A stretch of DNA of 64,000 bases, from positions 682,001 through 746,000 of the forward strand of contig OZ255841.1 in assembly GCA_965277835.1 (NCBI GenBank). Direction: 5' to 3'. The notes below the pieces were generated by a model. It was not told where the DNA came from, ran no database searches, and saw only the letters and a list, made by a program, of their open reading frames with translations. This DNA is from Arcticimaribacter sp965277835. Lineage in GTDB: Bacteria; Bacteroidota; Bacteroidia; Flavobacteriales; Flavobacteriaceae. The position numbers and the translations under genes are program-made. Every line of letters starts with the position of its first letter. Within the stretch, counting starts at the first letter, position 1. Positions 37,270-45,614 of this stretch are shown here, in pieces.

Positions 37270-37782
37270 ATATTTTATTTTTTCAACTATTTCTGCAGGC
37301 GTACCTTTATCTACCGATATAGTATGTGTCGCTTTTCCATAAAAAGGCAAACGTTCAAATAAATGCTTCCCTATAAACTCCATCAAATTTTCTTCATCAT
37401 TAATATGACTAATCAACGGACGCAATGACTTTTCTGGCATTAATCTTTTAGCCAATGTTGAAATAGAGGCTTTCAGGTATATACTAATTACACCAGAGTT
37501 AACTATATAATCCATTGAATCGAAATAACAAGGCGTTCCGCCTCCTAAAGCTAAAATAATTTGCTCGTCTTTATTTAATAATTCTTCTAAATAGAAACGT
37601 TCCCTCTGCCTAAAATATATTTCTCCTTCTTGGTTAAACAACTCTTTTATAGGTTTCTTTTCTTGAGTTTCTATATATGAATCTAAATCTATATACGGCA
37701 GATTGAGTGCTCGAGATAATAAACTTCCTATAATAGATTTACCACATCCCATGTAGCCCAAAAAAATAATTGTTTTATTCAA
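37261..37782 (-). CDS. aroK: Shikimate kinase
   Basis: Phosphorylates shikimate at the 3-hydroxyl in aromatic amino acid synthesis. I start it at a TTG at 37782, giving 173 residues and the usual opening IIFLGYMGCGKSIIG with the Walker A motif; the frame stays open upstream to 37905, but that would run antisense through the tRNA-Lys promoter and gene. LPYIDLDSYIE gives the shikimate-contacting Asp, FRQRERFYL and LALGGGTPCY further active-site residues, and EKSLRPLI the lid Arg. Confidence 0.9.
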   Translation of the reverse strand: MNKTIIFLGYMGCGKSIIGSLLSRALNLPYIDLDSYIETQEKKPIKELFNQEGEIYFRQRERFYLEELLNKDEQIILALGGGTPCYFDSMDYIVNSGVISIYLKASISTLAKRLMPEKSLRPLISHINDEENLMEFIGKHLFERLPFYGKATHTISVDKGTPAEIVEKIKYLI

Positions 37783-37849
37783 AATCTGCGGCTTAATAAT
37801 TGGTTGTAAATTTAGCCAATTTTGAATATGAATTATAAATTTTACAATG

Positions 37850-37857
37850 TATATTTG
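37850..37857 (+). promoter_or_regulatory. Putative -7 element of the tRNA-Lys/Lys/Leu operon
   Basis: TATATTTG matches TAnnTTTG and lies 22 bases before the first tRNA. The nearest upstream TTTG (37821-37824) is 25 bases away, longer than usual. Confidence 0.5.
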
Positions 37858-37878
37858 TAGCCTCAAAATTCTAAAAAA

Positions 37879-37951
37879 GATCTGGTAGCTCAGTTGGTAG
37901 AGCATCTCCCTTTTAAGGAGAGGGTCCTGGGTTCGAGACCCAGCCAGATCA
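37879..37951 (+). tRNA. tRNA-Lys (TTT), first copy
   Basis: 73 bases with full cloverleaf: acceptor stem GATCTGG/CCAGATC with discriminator A, D arm GCTC/GAGC, anticodon stem TCTCC/GGAGA with loop CTTTTAA (anticodon TTT) and T arm with GGTTCGAGACC. No CCA is encoded. First of three tRNAs in a row. Confidence 0.97.
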
Positions 37952-37960
37952 CTTTTTCTA

Positions 37961-38033
37961 GACTTGGTAGCTCAGTTGGTAGAGCATCTCCCTTTTAAGG
38001 AGAGGGTCCTGGGTTCGAGACCCAGCCAAGTCA
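37961..38033 (+). tRNA. tRNA-Lys (TTT), second copy
   Basis: Nine bases after the first copy and identical to it outside the acceptor stem, which is GACTTGG/CCAAGTC. The two changed positions are matched on the other strand, so pairing is kept. Anticodon TTT in loop CTTTTAA. Confidence 0.97.
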
Positions 38034-38040
38034 CTTTCGA

Positions 38041-38125
38041 GCGCACGTGGCGAAATTGGTAGACGCGCTAGGTTGAGGGCCTAGTGAGAGTTAATCTCAT
38101 GGAAGTTCGAGTCTTCTCGTGCGCA
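38041..38125 (+). tRNA. tRNA-Leu (GAG)
   Basis: 85-base class II tRNA with long variable arm. Acceptor stem GCGCACG/CGTGCGC with discriminator A; anticodon stem CTAGG/CCTAG with loop TTGAGGG, anticodon GAG; T loop TTCGAGT. Seven bases after the second tRNA-Lys, so it is very likely co-transcribed. Confidence 0.96.
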
Positions 38126-38188
38126 CAAAAATTATAGTAATTAAAAATAATTACACACGATTATTCTCCTTATCAATATAAATTATCT

Positions 38189-38644
38189 TTATTTTTTTAA
38201 CCGTTTAAAAATATAACGCGTAATAAAAATTCCATTTGAATCTGATTCTCCTCCATAACTTTCAACTGCACTATTAGTAAATGCTAATTCCCATCCTTCG
38301 CTTGAAAGCGTGTTTATCTTTGAAGTAACCACCGCGTCATTTGCAACAATGTTTTGAAAACGTATTCCTGTCAAATTAAAAAAGTTCAGCAATTTTGTTT
38401 CTTCAAACTCCTTAACACGGATATCTGAACGCTTTGATTTGTTTCTTTTATCGTTTTCAGATGTTCTTTCTGACGAGAAGTCTTGATAGTTTCTATCTAC
38501 ATTAGACTCTAAAAGTCTAGAACGACCAAGCCCTGTTGGAATAATAGATTCTACAGTAGTTACAACTTTGTATTCATAAACTTGAGCTTGAACGCACAAA
38601 AAGCTCCCTAACGCTAAAGTAATTGTAAAAAATAGTCTTTTCAT
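38189..38644 (-). CDS. Secreted protein with split DUF4177-like domain
   Basis: A 151-residue exported protein (signal peptide FFTITLALGSFLCVQAQ). It starts with VYEYKVVTTVE and ends with INTLSSEGWELAFTN and YIFKRL, the two halves of the DUF4177 pattern (YEYKVV ... LNxLGxEGWEL). Between them lies a charged insert of about 60 residues rich in Arg, Lys, Asp and Ser. Function is unknown for the family. It stands alone beside the tRNA genes. Confidence 0.65.
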   Translation of the reverse strand: MKRLFFTITLALGSFLCVQAQVYEYKVVTTVESIIPTGLGRSRLLESNVDRNYQDFSSERTSENDKRNKSKRSDIRVKEFEETKLLNFFNLTGIRFQNIVANDAVVTSKINTLSSEGWELAFTNSAVESYGGESDSNGIFITRYIFKRLKK

Positions 38645-38895
38645 AATATCATTTTTTTAATTAAATATATATAGTATCTAAAGTTAATACTTTCTATAAA
38701 TACTAATTACAATATTATTAAATTTTATATATCATTGTGTAATATTCTTTAGATTATTCAATAAAATTTTGTAATTTTCAATAAGATTGACCATAATATT
38801 TAACTGTCTAATATTCAATTAAACATATAATTATTTAATCACTTAAACAGTCTTTTCCTTAAATTCACAACGGGTTAGAAAGTATTTGTAAAAAG

Positions 38896-39735
38896 ATGAA
38901 AGTTCTATTTGATCATATTTCCAATGAATCCAGCCGATTGGTTACAACATCTTATAGCACTTCTTTTTCACTAGCTGTTAAAACACTAGACTCTTCTATC
39001 CGAAAAGATATTTATAATATTTATGGTTTTGTTCGCTTTGCAGATGAAATTGTAGATAGTTTTCACTCTTTTGACAAAAAAGAATTATTAGATCGTTTTG
39101 AAGATGACTTGAACCATGCATTAAAGCATAAAATAAGTTTAAACCCTATTTTAAATTCTTTTCAACAGACATTTCACAAATATAATTTAGAAATAGAACA
39201 CGTTAATTCATTTCTTAAAAGCATGAGATGGGATTTATCTAAAAAAACATACCATACTGATGAGTCTTATAAAGAGTATATATATGGTTCTGCCGATGTT
39301 GTCGGATTGATGTGTCTAAAAGTATTTGTAAAAGGTAATCAAAGTGAATTTAATGAATTAAAAGACGCAGCTATGTCTTTAGGGTCTGCTTTTCAAAAGG
39401 TTAATTTTTTGCGAGATTTAAAAGTCGATCAAGGCGACCTTAATCGATCTTATTTCCCTGGGGTTTCCTTAGTTAATTTTGACGAAACATCTAAATCAAA
39501 AATCATAGCTGAAATTGAATTGGATTTTAAAAACAGCTTACCAGGTATTTTAAAACTTCCAAAAGAAGCTCGTTTTGGTGTTTACACGGCATATAAATAT
39601 TATAATAAATTACTTTTAAAGCTAAAAAAAACGCCTTCAAAGCAAATAAAGAAAACCCGTATTCGAGTTCCTAATTATCAAAAAATGGGAGTACTTGCAA
39701 TTTCATATATTAATTATCAATTTAATACTTTATAA
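38896..39735 (+). CDS. crtB: Phytoene synthase
   Basis: Condenses two geranylgeranyl diphosphates to phytoene, the first carotenoid step. A 279-residue squalene/phytoene synthase fold with both Asp-rich motifs: FADEIVDSF (about 47-55) and NFLRDLKVDQGDLNRSYFP (about 175). It is followed two bases later by the crtZ-like gene. Carotenoid synthesis in flavobacteria gives yellow zeaxanthin-type pigments. The 251-base gap upstream shows no clean consensus promoter. Confidence 0.93.
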   Translation: MKVLFDHISNESSRLVTTSYSTSFSLAVKTLDSSIRKDIYNIYGFVRFADEIVDSFHSFDKKELLDRFEDDLNHALKHKISLNPILNSFQQTFHKYNLEIEHVNSFLKSMRWDLSKKTYHTDESYKEYIYGSADVVGLMCLKVFVKGNQSEFNELKDAAMSLGSAFQKVNFLRDLKVDQGDLNRSYFPGVSLVNFDETSKSKIIAEIELDFKNSLPGILKLPKEARFGVYTAYKYYNKLLLKLKKTPSKQIKKTRIRVPNYQKMGVLAISYINYQFNTL

Positions 39736-39737
39736 AA

Positions 39738-40184
39738 ATGGCAGTTTTATTTTGGATGTTAATTTACTTAATCACATTTGCCTTTATGGAATTTATGGCT
39801 TGGTTTTCACATAAATATGTTATGCATGGTTTTTTGTGGCGTTTACACAAAGACCACCATAAAAAAGACCACGATTCTTGGTTTGAGCGTAACGACTTAT
39901 TTTTTATTTTTTATGCAGTCGTTAGCATAATTCTTTTTACTCTATGGGCAGAATATGGTTTTTGGGCAGGACTGCCAATGGCTCTAGGTATTTTTACTTA
40001 TGGTGTGACTTATTTTTTTGTACATGATATATTTATACATCAGCGGTTTAAAATTTTAAAGTCTGCTAACTCTAAATATGCTAAAGGTCTTAGAAGAGCG
40101 CATAAGATACATCACAAGAATATTAACAAAAAAGGAGGAGAATGTTTTGGTATGCTTTGGGTACCAATGAAATATTTTAAATAA
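39738..40184 (+). CDS. crtZ: Beta-carotene hydroxylase
   Basis: A 148-residue membrane di-iron enzyme of the fatty acid hydroxylase/sterol desaturase superfamily that adds 3-hydroxyl groups to beta-carotene. The His clusters HKYVMHG, HKDHHKKDH, HDIFIH and HKIHHK are all in place, and hydrophobic helices lie between. The gene follows crtB by two bases, one operon. Desaturase (crtI) and cyclase (crtY) are not in this window. Confidence 0.92.
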   Translation: MAVLFWMLIYLITFAFMEFMAWFSHKYVMHGFLWRLHKDHHKKDHDSWFERNDLFFIFYAVVSIILFTLWAEYGFWAGLPMALGIFTYGVTYFFVHDIFIHQRFKILKSANSKYAKGLRRAHKIHHKNINKKGGECFGMLWVPMKYFK

Positions 40185-40185
40185 A

Positions 40186-41589
40186 TTATTTTTTTGTCCA
40201 GTTATTGGCAAACTCACAATCTTTATAACTCTTATTTACAATTACATAGGTTTCCTCTATCTTATCCTTTATCCATTTTCCAATAACCTTTAATTGCTTA
40301 TCTTTTAATGCTAACTCCTTTATTCGAGTATAATCCAACGAATAATCGGCGACATGCTCATCATAGCGCTTATTTATTTTAATAATTTTATATTTTTTCG
40401 AGCCAGAGTTATCTTCATCTAATAAGGGTAATGAAATTTCTCCCTCTTTAAGTTTACTTACTTGGTTGTATAAAACAGGATCCATCTTGGTTAATTCAAA
40501 ATGTGTGTCTCCAGTAACAGGGTTTAAAAGTACACCTCCACTATTTCTTGTTTCTTTCTCATTAGAAAAATTAAACGCAGCATTCTTAAAAGTAATCTCT
40601 CCGTCTATAATACGCTTTCGAATTGTATCTAATTTCTCTTTTGATTCCTTCAGTTTAGAAGGGTCTATCTTTGGGGTTAAAAGAATATGCCTAATATCTA
40701 CTTGCTGACCTTTAATTTTGTCGACCATTAAAATATGCCATCCAAAATCTGTTTTAAAAGGTTGTGATACTTCACCTTCTTCAAGACTAAAAGCTATATC
40801 TCTAAACTCTTTTACCATTCGAGGTCTTTTTCGATGAAGCGTATACTTCCCCCCACTAGAACGAGACCCTGGATCTTGAGAATATAAAATTGCCTTAGAC
40901 GCAAAACTCAATCCTTTCTCTTCGACATCATTCTTAAAATCTTTTAATTGTTCAATTATTCGCTGTGTTTCATCATTGCTTACTTCAGGCTCTAAAACAA
41001 TTTGTGATATCTCTATTTCGGTTCCAAAAACTGGTAATTCATCTGTAGGAATAGAATCAAAAAAAGCCCGAACTTCTTCTGGTGTTATCTCTATTTTAGA
41101 AACAATGTCTGCTTGCATTAACGAAGCTAGTTTTTGAAATTTATTTATTTTAAAAAGATCTTCCCTAAATGAAATTTCGCTTGGTTTATTGTAAAACTTA
41201 AGTACTTGCTCTATGCTTCCAAGTTGTTCCGTGAAATATTCTATACTCTGATCTACATAACTATATATTTCTGTATCATTTATTTCTAAACTATCTTGAA
41301 CTGCATGGTGTGCATATAGTTTGTCTTCCATCAATTTGCCTAACAAATCGCAACGTTCTATATCCTTGGTTGAAATTCCCTGAGACTGCATATCAGCTAA
41401 AGTTTTGTCGATATCCGAGTCTAAAATTACATAGTCGCCAATTACGGCAGATACACCATCAATTTTAATGCGTTCATAATTCTCCGATGGTCCTCCTTGA
41501 GAAAAAGCAGAAGTACTAATAATAGCAGCTAAAAAAAAAGTTATAGTACTTTTAGTTATATATTTCAAATTGATTGGTTCGTATGGCAT
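40186..41589 (-). CDS. SurA-like periplasmic peptidyl-prolyl isomerase
   Basis: A 467-residue exported chaperone with SurA organisation: N-terminal helical domain (about 45-190), then two parvulin-like regions (EIEISQIVLEPE through GWHILMVDKIKG, and VDIRHILLTPK through the region of GGVLLNPVTGDT). It should escort outer-membrane proteins to the BAM complex. The ATG at 41589 overlaps the previous gene by 38 bases; a TTG at 41568 would give a tidier signal peptide (ITFFLAAIISTSAFSQ). The stop is one base from the convergent crtZ stop. Confidence 0.88.
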   Translation of the reverse strand: MPYEPINLKYITKSTITFFLAAIISTSAFSQGGPSENYERIKIDGVSAVIGDYVILDSDIDKTLADMQSQGISTKDIERCDLLGKLMEDKLYAHHAVQDSLEINDTEIYSYVDQSIEYFTEQLGSIEQVLKFYNKPSEISFREDLFKINKFQKLASLMQADIVSKIEITPEEVRAFFDSIPTDELPVFGTEIEISQIVLEPEVSNDETQRIIEQLKDFKNDVEEKGLSFASKAILYSQDPGSRSSGGKYTLHRKRPRMVKEFRDIAFSLEEGEVSQPFKTDFGWHILMVDKIKGQQVDIRHILLTPKIDPSKLKESKEKLDTIRKRIIDGEITFKNAAFNFSNEKETRNSGGVLLNPVTGDTHFELTKMDPVLYNQVSKLKEGEISLPLLDEDNSGSKKYKIIKINKRYDEHVADYSLDYTRIKELALKDKQLKVIGKWIKDKIEETYVIVNKSYKDCEFANNWTKK

Positions 41590-42436
41590 CTTGTAATATT
41601 TCTTTATCAAATTGTCTTATGAAATCACGTTTTCTTTTATTAAAAACAATTTTACGAATAGTATTCCTTACTGTTTCTAAAGGAGCTATTTCATTGCGCA
41701 AAACAAAGTCATTAACAAAAAGCAAATATACTTCGAAAGCACCCTCTAAGGCAAAAAATTGTGATTTTTTTAAATAGTTTTCAAAATCTTCTTCTACTAT
41801 CGGAAAATATTTTACAAATTCTCTTTTAGACAGCCAAAAATCCTCTTTTACACTATAGGAAGTAAATTGATACGAAAGAGAATCAATAAAATGTTTATCG
41901 TCATCTTCAAATCGAGTAAACTTATTTGATATCTCATCCAAATTTATGTTTTTCTCTGGGAGAGAGATATAGCGCAGATTTATTAAAACTTCATTAACTT
42001 TAAAATTATTTTTATTCTCATCATAATAAGATTGTATTTCTGCTATTGACACAACAGTATCAATAGCAGATTTTACAATAAACTCTTTGTAAGTGCTACT
42101 CCACAAATCCGATTTATATGATTCGACTAAATTTTCTAACTCGTCTTGCAATTCAAAATCTAAGTTTATAGTTGCCTGCTGAAATAAAAGTTGGTTTCTT
42201 GCCCAATTGTTAATGTAGTTATCTGCTTTGATAGTACTATCAGATTCCGTTAAAAAAACAGGTAAATTATTCTCCAATTCAGAGTTATATAAATAAGACG
42301 TTCCTACTCGCGCTATTACACTATCTTGTTTTGCTTTATAAATATGGTCGCAACCAATAGTTATTAGTAAATAACTTATTAAAACAAGATGTGTTAAAAT
42401 AGGTTTTATAAAAAGTCTTTGAACTACTTTATTCAT
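41552..42436 (-). CDS. SurA-N-like lipoprotein without isomerase domain
   Basis: A 294-residue lipoprotein (lipobox ITIGC, about Cys29). Its helical N-terminal half (VIARVGTSYLYNSELENNL, NNWARNQLLFQQA) resembles the chaperone part of SurA/PpiC proteins, but no parvulin signature can be seen in the C-terminal half. It overlaps the full SurA-like gene and is translated first, so the two probably cooperate in outer-membrane protein transport. Confidence 0.75.
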   Translation of the reverse strand: MNKVVQRLFIKPILTHLVLISYLLITIGCDHIYKAKQDSVIARVGTSYLYNSELENNLPVFLTESDSTIKADNYINNWARNQLLFQQATINLDFELQDELENLVESYKSDLWSSTYKEFIVKSAIDTVVSIAEIQSYYDENKNNFKVNEVLINLRYISLPEKNINLDEISNKFTRFEDDDKHFIDSLSYQFTSYSVKEDFWLSKREFVKYFPIVEEDFENYLKKSQFFALEGAFEVYLLFVNDFVLRNEIAPLETVRNTIRKIVFNKRKRDFIRQFDKEILQDAIRTNQFEIYN

Positions 42437-42607
42437 TATATATGTTTAACTTGACAACGAAAAAAACATATTTTATTATATAAAGAGGTTATTTTTTTAA
42501 TAATTTTTTTAATAAAAAACATAATTAACTGATTATCAATTTATTATTTGTTAATAAATATTTTACTATTAACAATTATATCCTTAAATTGCACCATATT
42601 ATTAACG

Positions 42608-42955
42608 ATGCTATCACGTTTACAAATATTATTCACTTTTTTTGTTCTCTTCTCTTTCCAAGTAAGTGTATCAGCATCGACTCCAAATTTAAACCTTTCA
42701 GACAATACTCTCTCTTCTAAACTCAATCAAGAAGTTGTAAAATTGTTTTATAGCAATGGTCAAATTCAAATAATTGGTTTAACAGGCACTGGAAATATTA
42801 CCATATATAGCATTATTGGAAATAAAATAGCTCAATTTCCTAATGTAAGATTAGCTGATTTTAAAAATTCTATTGTTCTTGAATCTGGAAGCATGTATAT
42901 TGTTAGAATTGAATTTAATTCTACAGTAAAGACATACAAGCTTATTGCTAACTAA
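42608..42955 (+). CDS. Small secreted protein resembling a type 9 sorting domain
   Basis: I start this at the ATG at 42608 (115 residues, signal peptide LQILFTFFVLFSFQVSVSAS) and not at an upstream TTG. The mature part reads like the C-terminal sorting domain type A of the Por/type 9 system: NITIYSIIGNKIAQF, then SGSMYIVRIEFNSTVKTYKL. Cargo proteins normally carry this domain behind a large passenger; here almost nothing precedes it. It may be a free-standing sorting-domain-like protein or a remnant. A leftward guaB gene converges on it. Confidence 0.6.
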   Translation: MLSRLQILFTFFVLFSFQVSVSASTPNLNLSDNTLSSKLNQEVVKLFYSNGQIQIIGLTGTGNITIYSIIGNKIAQFPNVRLADFKNSIVLESGSMYIVRIEFNSTVKTYKLIAN

Positions 42956-42976
42956 AATTATTTTAGGTCTATTTTA

Positions 42977-44449
42977 TTATGGGCTATAGTTCGGGGCTTC
43001 TTTTGTGATTTGCACATTATGTGGGTGGCTTTCTCTAATACCAGAACTTGTTAACTGTACAAACTTACCTTCTGTTTTTAAGTTCTCTATTGTACTGGCA
43101 CCACAGTACCCCATTCCGGCTCTTAACCCTCCTATAAATTGATGAATACTTTCGAATAATTCACCTTTATATGGAACCCTGCCAACAATACCTTCGGGGA
43201 CTAGTTTTTTAATATCTTCTTCTACATCCTGAAAATAGCGATCTTTACTTCCTTTTTTCATTGCTTCAACCGACCCCATTCCTCTATAAGATTTAAATTT
43301 CCGTCCTTCATAAATAATAGTTTCCCCTGGGGATTCTTTTGTGCCAGCAAGAAGGCTTCCTAGCATTACACAATCGGCTCCTGCGGCTATCGCCTTGGGT
43401 ATATCACCTGTGTATCGAATACCACCATCGGCAATAATAGGAACTCCACTTCCTTTTATAGCTTCTGCCACTTGCATTACGGCCGATAATTGAGGATATC
43501 CAACTCCTGCTATAACTCGCGTAGTACATATTGACCCTGGGCCTATTCCAACTTTAACAGCATCAGCTCCAAGTTCTACCAAATACTTAGCTGCTGCTCC
43601 AGTAGCTATATTCCCTACCACTACATCTAGATTCGGAAAACTTTTCTTTACCTTTTTCAAAACTTTTGCAACGCCCTCGGTATGTCCATGTGCAGTATCA
43701 ATAACTATTGCATCTACATCCGATTTAACTAAAGCTTTAATCCGCTGAATGACATCTGTAGTTATACCTACTGCCGCTGCAACACGCAACCTACCAAAAG
43801 AATCTTTATTTGCCGTTGGTTTACTCGTATGTTTAGTAATATCCCTAAACGTAATTAGTCCTACTAAATTATTATTCTCATTGACTACTGGTAGTTTTTC
43901 AATTTTATGACGTTGCAAAATCTCTTCTGCATCAGATAAAGACGTTTCTTCTTTTACCGTTATCAAATTTTCTGAAGTCATTACTTCTGTAATAAGTCGC
44001 TCATCATTTTTTTCAAAACGTAAATCTCTATTAGTAACAATACCTTTTAGTTTTCCTTTATCATCAATAATAGGAATCCCTCCTATTTTATATTTATTCA
44101 TTTTTTCTTTTGCATCAGCAACTACTGCTGTCAAAGGTAAAATAACAGGGTCTAAAATCATTCCCGACTCAGAGCGTTTAACCATTTGAACTTTATCAGC
44201 TTGTTCTTTTATAGTCATGTTTTTATGAAGCACTCCTATTCCTCCTTCTCTAGCCATAGCTATTGCCATTTTACTTTCGGTAACAGTATCCATAGCGGCT
44301 GAAACTATTGGAATATTAAGCGGAATGTTTTTAGAGAAAAAAGAATTTATTTTTACATCTCTAGGTAACACATTTGAATACGCTGGTACAAGAAGCACAT
44401 CATCATAAGTGAGTCCTTGTTCTACAAATTTTGAATTGTTGGAAATCAT
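42977..44449 (-). CDS. guaB: Inosine-5'-monophosphate dehydrogenase
   Basis: Oxidises IMP to XMP, the committed step to GMP. The 490-residue length is normal. Two CBS domains (about 95-205: PLTAVVADAKEKMN, VMTSENLITVKEETS) interrupt the barrel; the catalytic Cys lies in GPGSICTTRVIAG and the flap in KFKSYRGMGS. The promoter has a TAACTTTG element and a perfect palindrome covering the probable start of transcription, listed separately. Confidence 0.97.
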   Translation of the reverse strand: MISNNSKFVEQGLTYDDVLLVPAYSNVLPRDVKINSFFSKNIPLNIPIVSAAMDTVTESKMAIAMAREGGIGVLHKNMTIKEQADKVQMVKRSESGMILDPVILPLTAVVADAKEKMNKYKIGGIPIIDDKGKLKGIVTNRDLRFEKNDERLITEVMTSENLITVKEETSLSDAEEILQRHKIEKLPVVNENNNLVGLITFRDITKHTSKPTANKDSFGRLRVAAAVGITTDVIQRIKALVKSDVDAIVIDTAHGHTEGVAKVLKKVKKSFPNLDVVVGNIATGAAAKYLVELGADAVKVGIGPGSICTTRVIAGVGYPQLSAVMQVAEAIKGSGVPIIADGGIRYTGDIPKAIAAGADCVMLGSLLAGTKESPGETIIYEGRKFKSYRGMGSVEAMKKGSKDRYFQDVEEDIKKLVPEGIVGRVPYKGELFESIHQFIGGLRAGMGYCGASTIENLKTEGKFVQLTSSGIRESHPHNVQITKEAPNYSP

Positions 44450-44450
44450 A

Positions 44451-44477
44451 ACGCAACTATTTAGGAATTAGTTGCGT
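44451..44477. repeat. Perfect 9-base inverted repeat before guaB
   Basis: ACGCAACTA (44451-44459) and TAGTTGCGT (44469-44477) are exact reverse complements around a nine-base centre. The repeat ends one base from the guaB ATG and begins two bases from the putative -7 element, so it covers the expected transcription start. It could be an operator or a leader hairpin. Confidence 0.6.
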
Positions 44478-44478
44478 G

Positions 44479-44486
44479 CAAAGTTA
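44479..44486 (-). promoter_or_regulatory. Putative -7 element of guaB
   Basis: TAACTTTG on the minus strand fits TAnnTTTG. The -33 area is T-rich without an exact TTTG. It abuts the palindrome described separately. Confidence 0.5.
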
Positions 44487-44532
44487 AGTAATTAAAGGCT
44501 TTAAAACTCTTTTAGTAATACCTATTTTAAAA

Positions 44533-45018
44533 TTATCTCTTTAAAATAGCTTTTAAAACAACCCAAACCCCCATACAATAGCCTAGTGTCATCAATATTC
44601 CAGAAAAAACTACTACGTATGAAAAAAAAGTATAGCCTAACCAAAGCATATATATTCCTCCAAAAGTCAATAAAATAGATACAAAAGGTTCTATAGTAAG
44701 AAAGGTTTTTACTTTTTGAGATTGGTCGGTACCCCAAACTAAAATTCCTAACATAAAAAAGAGAAATGATAATGATAAGATATGAGTGTGGATAATTGTT
44801 AGCATTTCACGCTTACTTTTCTTAAACTTCATAACATTAGCGCTTTCAACTTGCTCATTGCCATTGTAGTTCTCTAGCACTCCCTTAGCCGTGGTACTCT
44901 CTGTTTGCCTAACAAAATTTAGTCCTGTGAAATAGCCTACAGATAAAACGATAACAAATGCTACTAAAAATATTTTTATCGGTCGTGGTAGTGTACTAAG
45001 AAAGTTAGTGGCTTGCAT
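44533..45018 (-). CDS. Four-helix inner-membrane protein, function unknown
   Basis: 161 residues from the ATG at 45018 (a TTG lies seven codons upstream). Hydrophobic helices lie at about 14-36, 78-100, 112-135 and 136-156. The second helix begins with LTIIHTHILSLSFLFF, where two His spaced by one residue at the membrane edge could bind a metal or haem. I do not recognise the family. It overlaps the preceding FMN-binding gene by 14 bases, so the two are coupled; an electron-transfer partner for that protein is a reasonable guess. Confidence 0.6.
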   Translation of the reverse strand: MQATNFLSTLPRPIKIFLVAFVIVLSVGYFTGLNFVRQTESTTAKGVLENYNGNEQVESANVMKFKKSKREMLTIIHTHILSLSFLFFMLGILVWGTDQSQKVKTFLTIEPFVSILLTFGGIYMLWLGYTFFSYVVVFSGILMTLGYCMGVWVVLKAILKR

Positions 45019-45550
45019 AAGTAGAAGTTTGAGTTTCAAAACTCCTCAAAGCACTTAAGAATTGATTAATTGATGCTGTCATAGATTTAACAGAAATTGT
45101 AGCACCAGAAATCGCTGCGACCTCCGACCTATATGTTAGGGTTGAGTTCATATCTTTAGATATAAATTGGGATAACCAACGTTTACTAGCTATTTCTCCC
45201 CCATAATCCTCGCGATAAACCAAAACTTTTGCTTTTAATATTACCATGTTTTCATCTAGTAATACTAAATATTCAAATGAATCTGTTTTACTCGGAGCAG
45301 TTGCTAATAGAGCATAGCCTTTAAGCTCGTCAGAAGAATAGATTTCTTGAAACAAACTTTCTTCTAAAAACCTACTCTTAGGAATTATCAATGCGTGTGG
45401 TTGAAGTTTAAAATTTTCTACGCCAAAAACTTCACGAACCTCTTTATTAAATAACTTCTGAATTCTTTTAGAAGAAAAACTAGAAGCAGTCGGATTTATA
45501 AAGTTTATTGAAAATAGAGAAACGTAAAAAAGTATAATAACCCGATTCAT
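45005..45550 (-). CDS. FMN-binding-domain periplasmic protein
   Basis: A 181-residue exported protein with the FMN-binding domain of RnfG/NqrC relatives. The segment VAAISGATISVKSMT matches the flavinylation motif (S-G-A-T), where FMN is joined to the Thr by the transferase ApbE. LLDENMVILKAKVLVYREDYG is the usual middle of the domain. It lies between an upstream porin gene (64 bases away) and a downstream membrane protein that it overlaps. ApbE itself is not in the window. Confidence 0.78.
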   Translation of the reverse strand: MNRVIILFYVSLFSINFINPTASSFSSKRIQKLFNKEVREVFGVENFKLQPHALIIPKSRFLEESLFQEIYSSDELKGYALLATAPSKTDSFEYLVLLDENMVILKAKVLVYREDYGGEIASKRWLSQFISKDMNSTLTYRSEVAAISGATISVKSMTASINQFLSALRSFETQTSTYASH

Positions 45551-45614
45551 AATTACAAATATATTTTTCTCATTTTAAACACGCAAGTTTATTTAGATTA
45601 AATTTAAATAAACT

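Noticed and set aside
42544..42726. Minus-strand ORF of 60 codons opposite the sorting-domain-like gene
   Set aside because: No domain, and it is antisense to a gene with a clear signal peptide.
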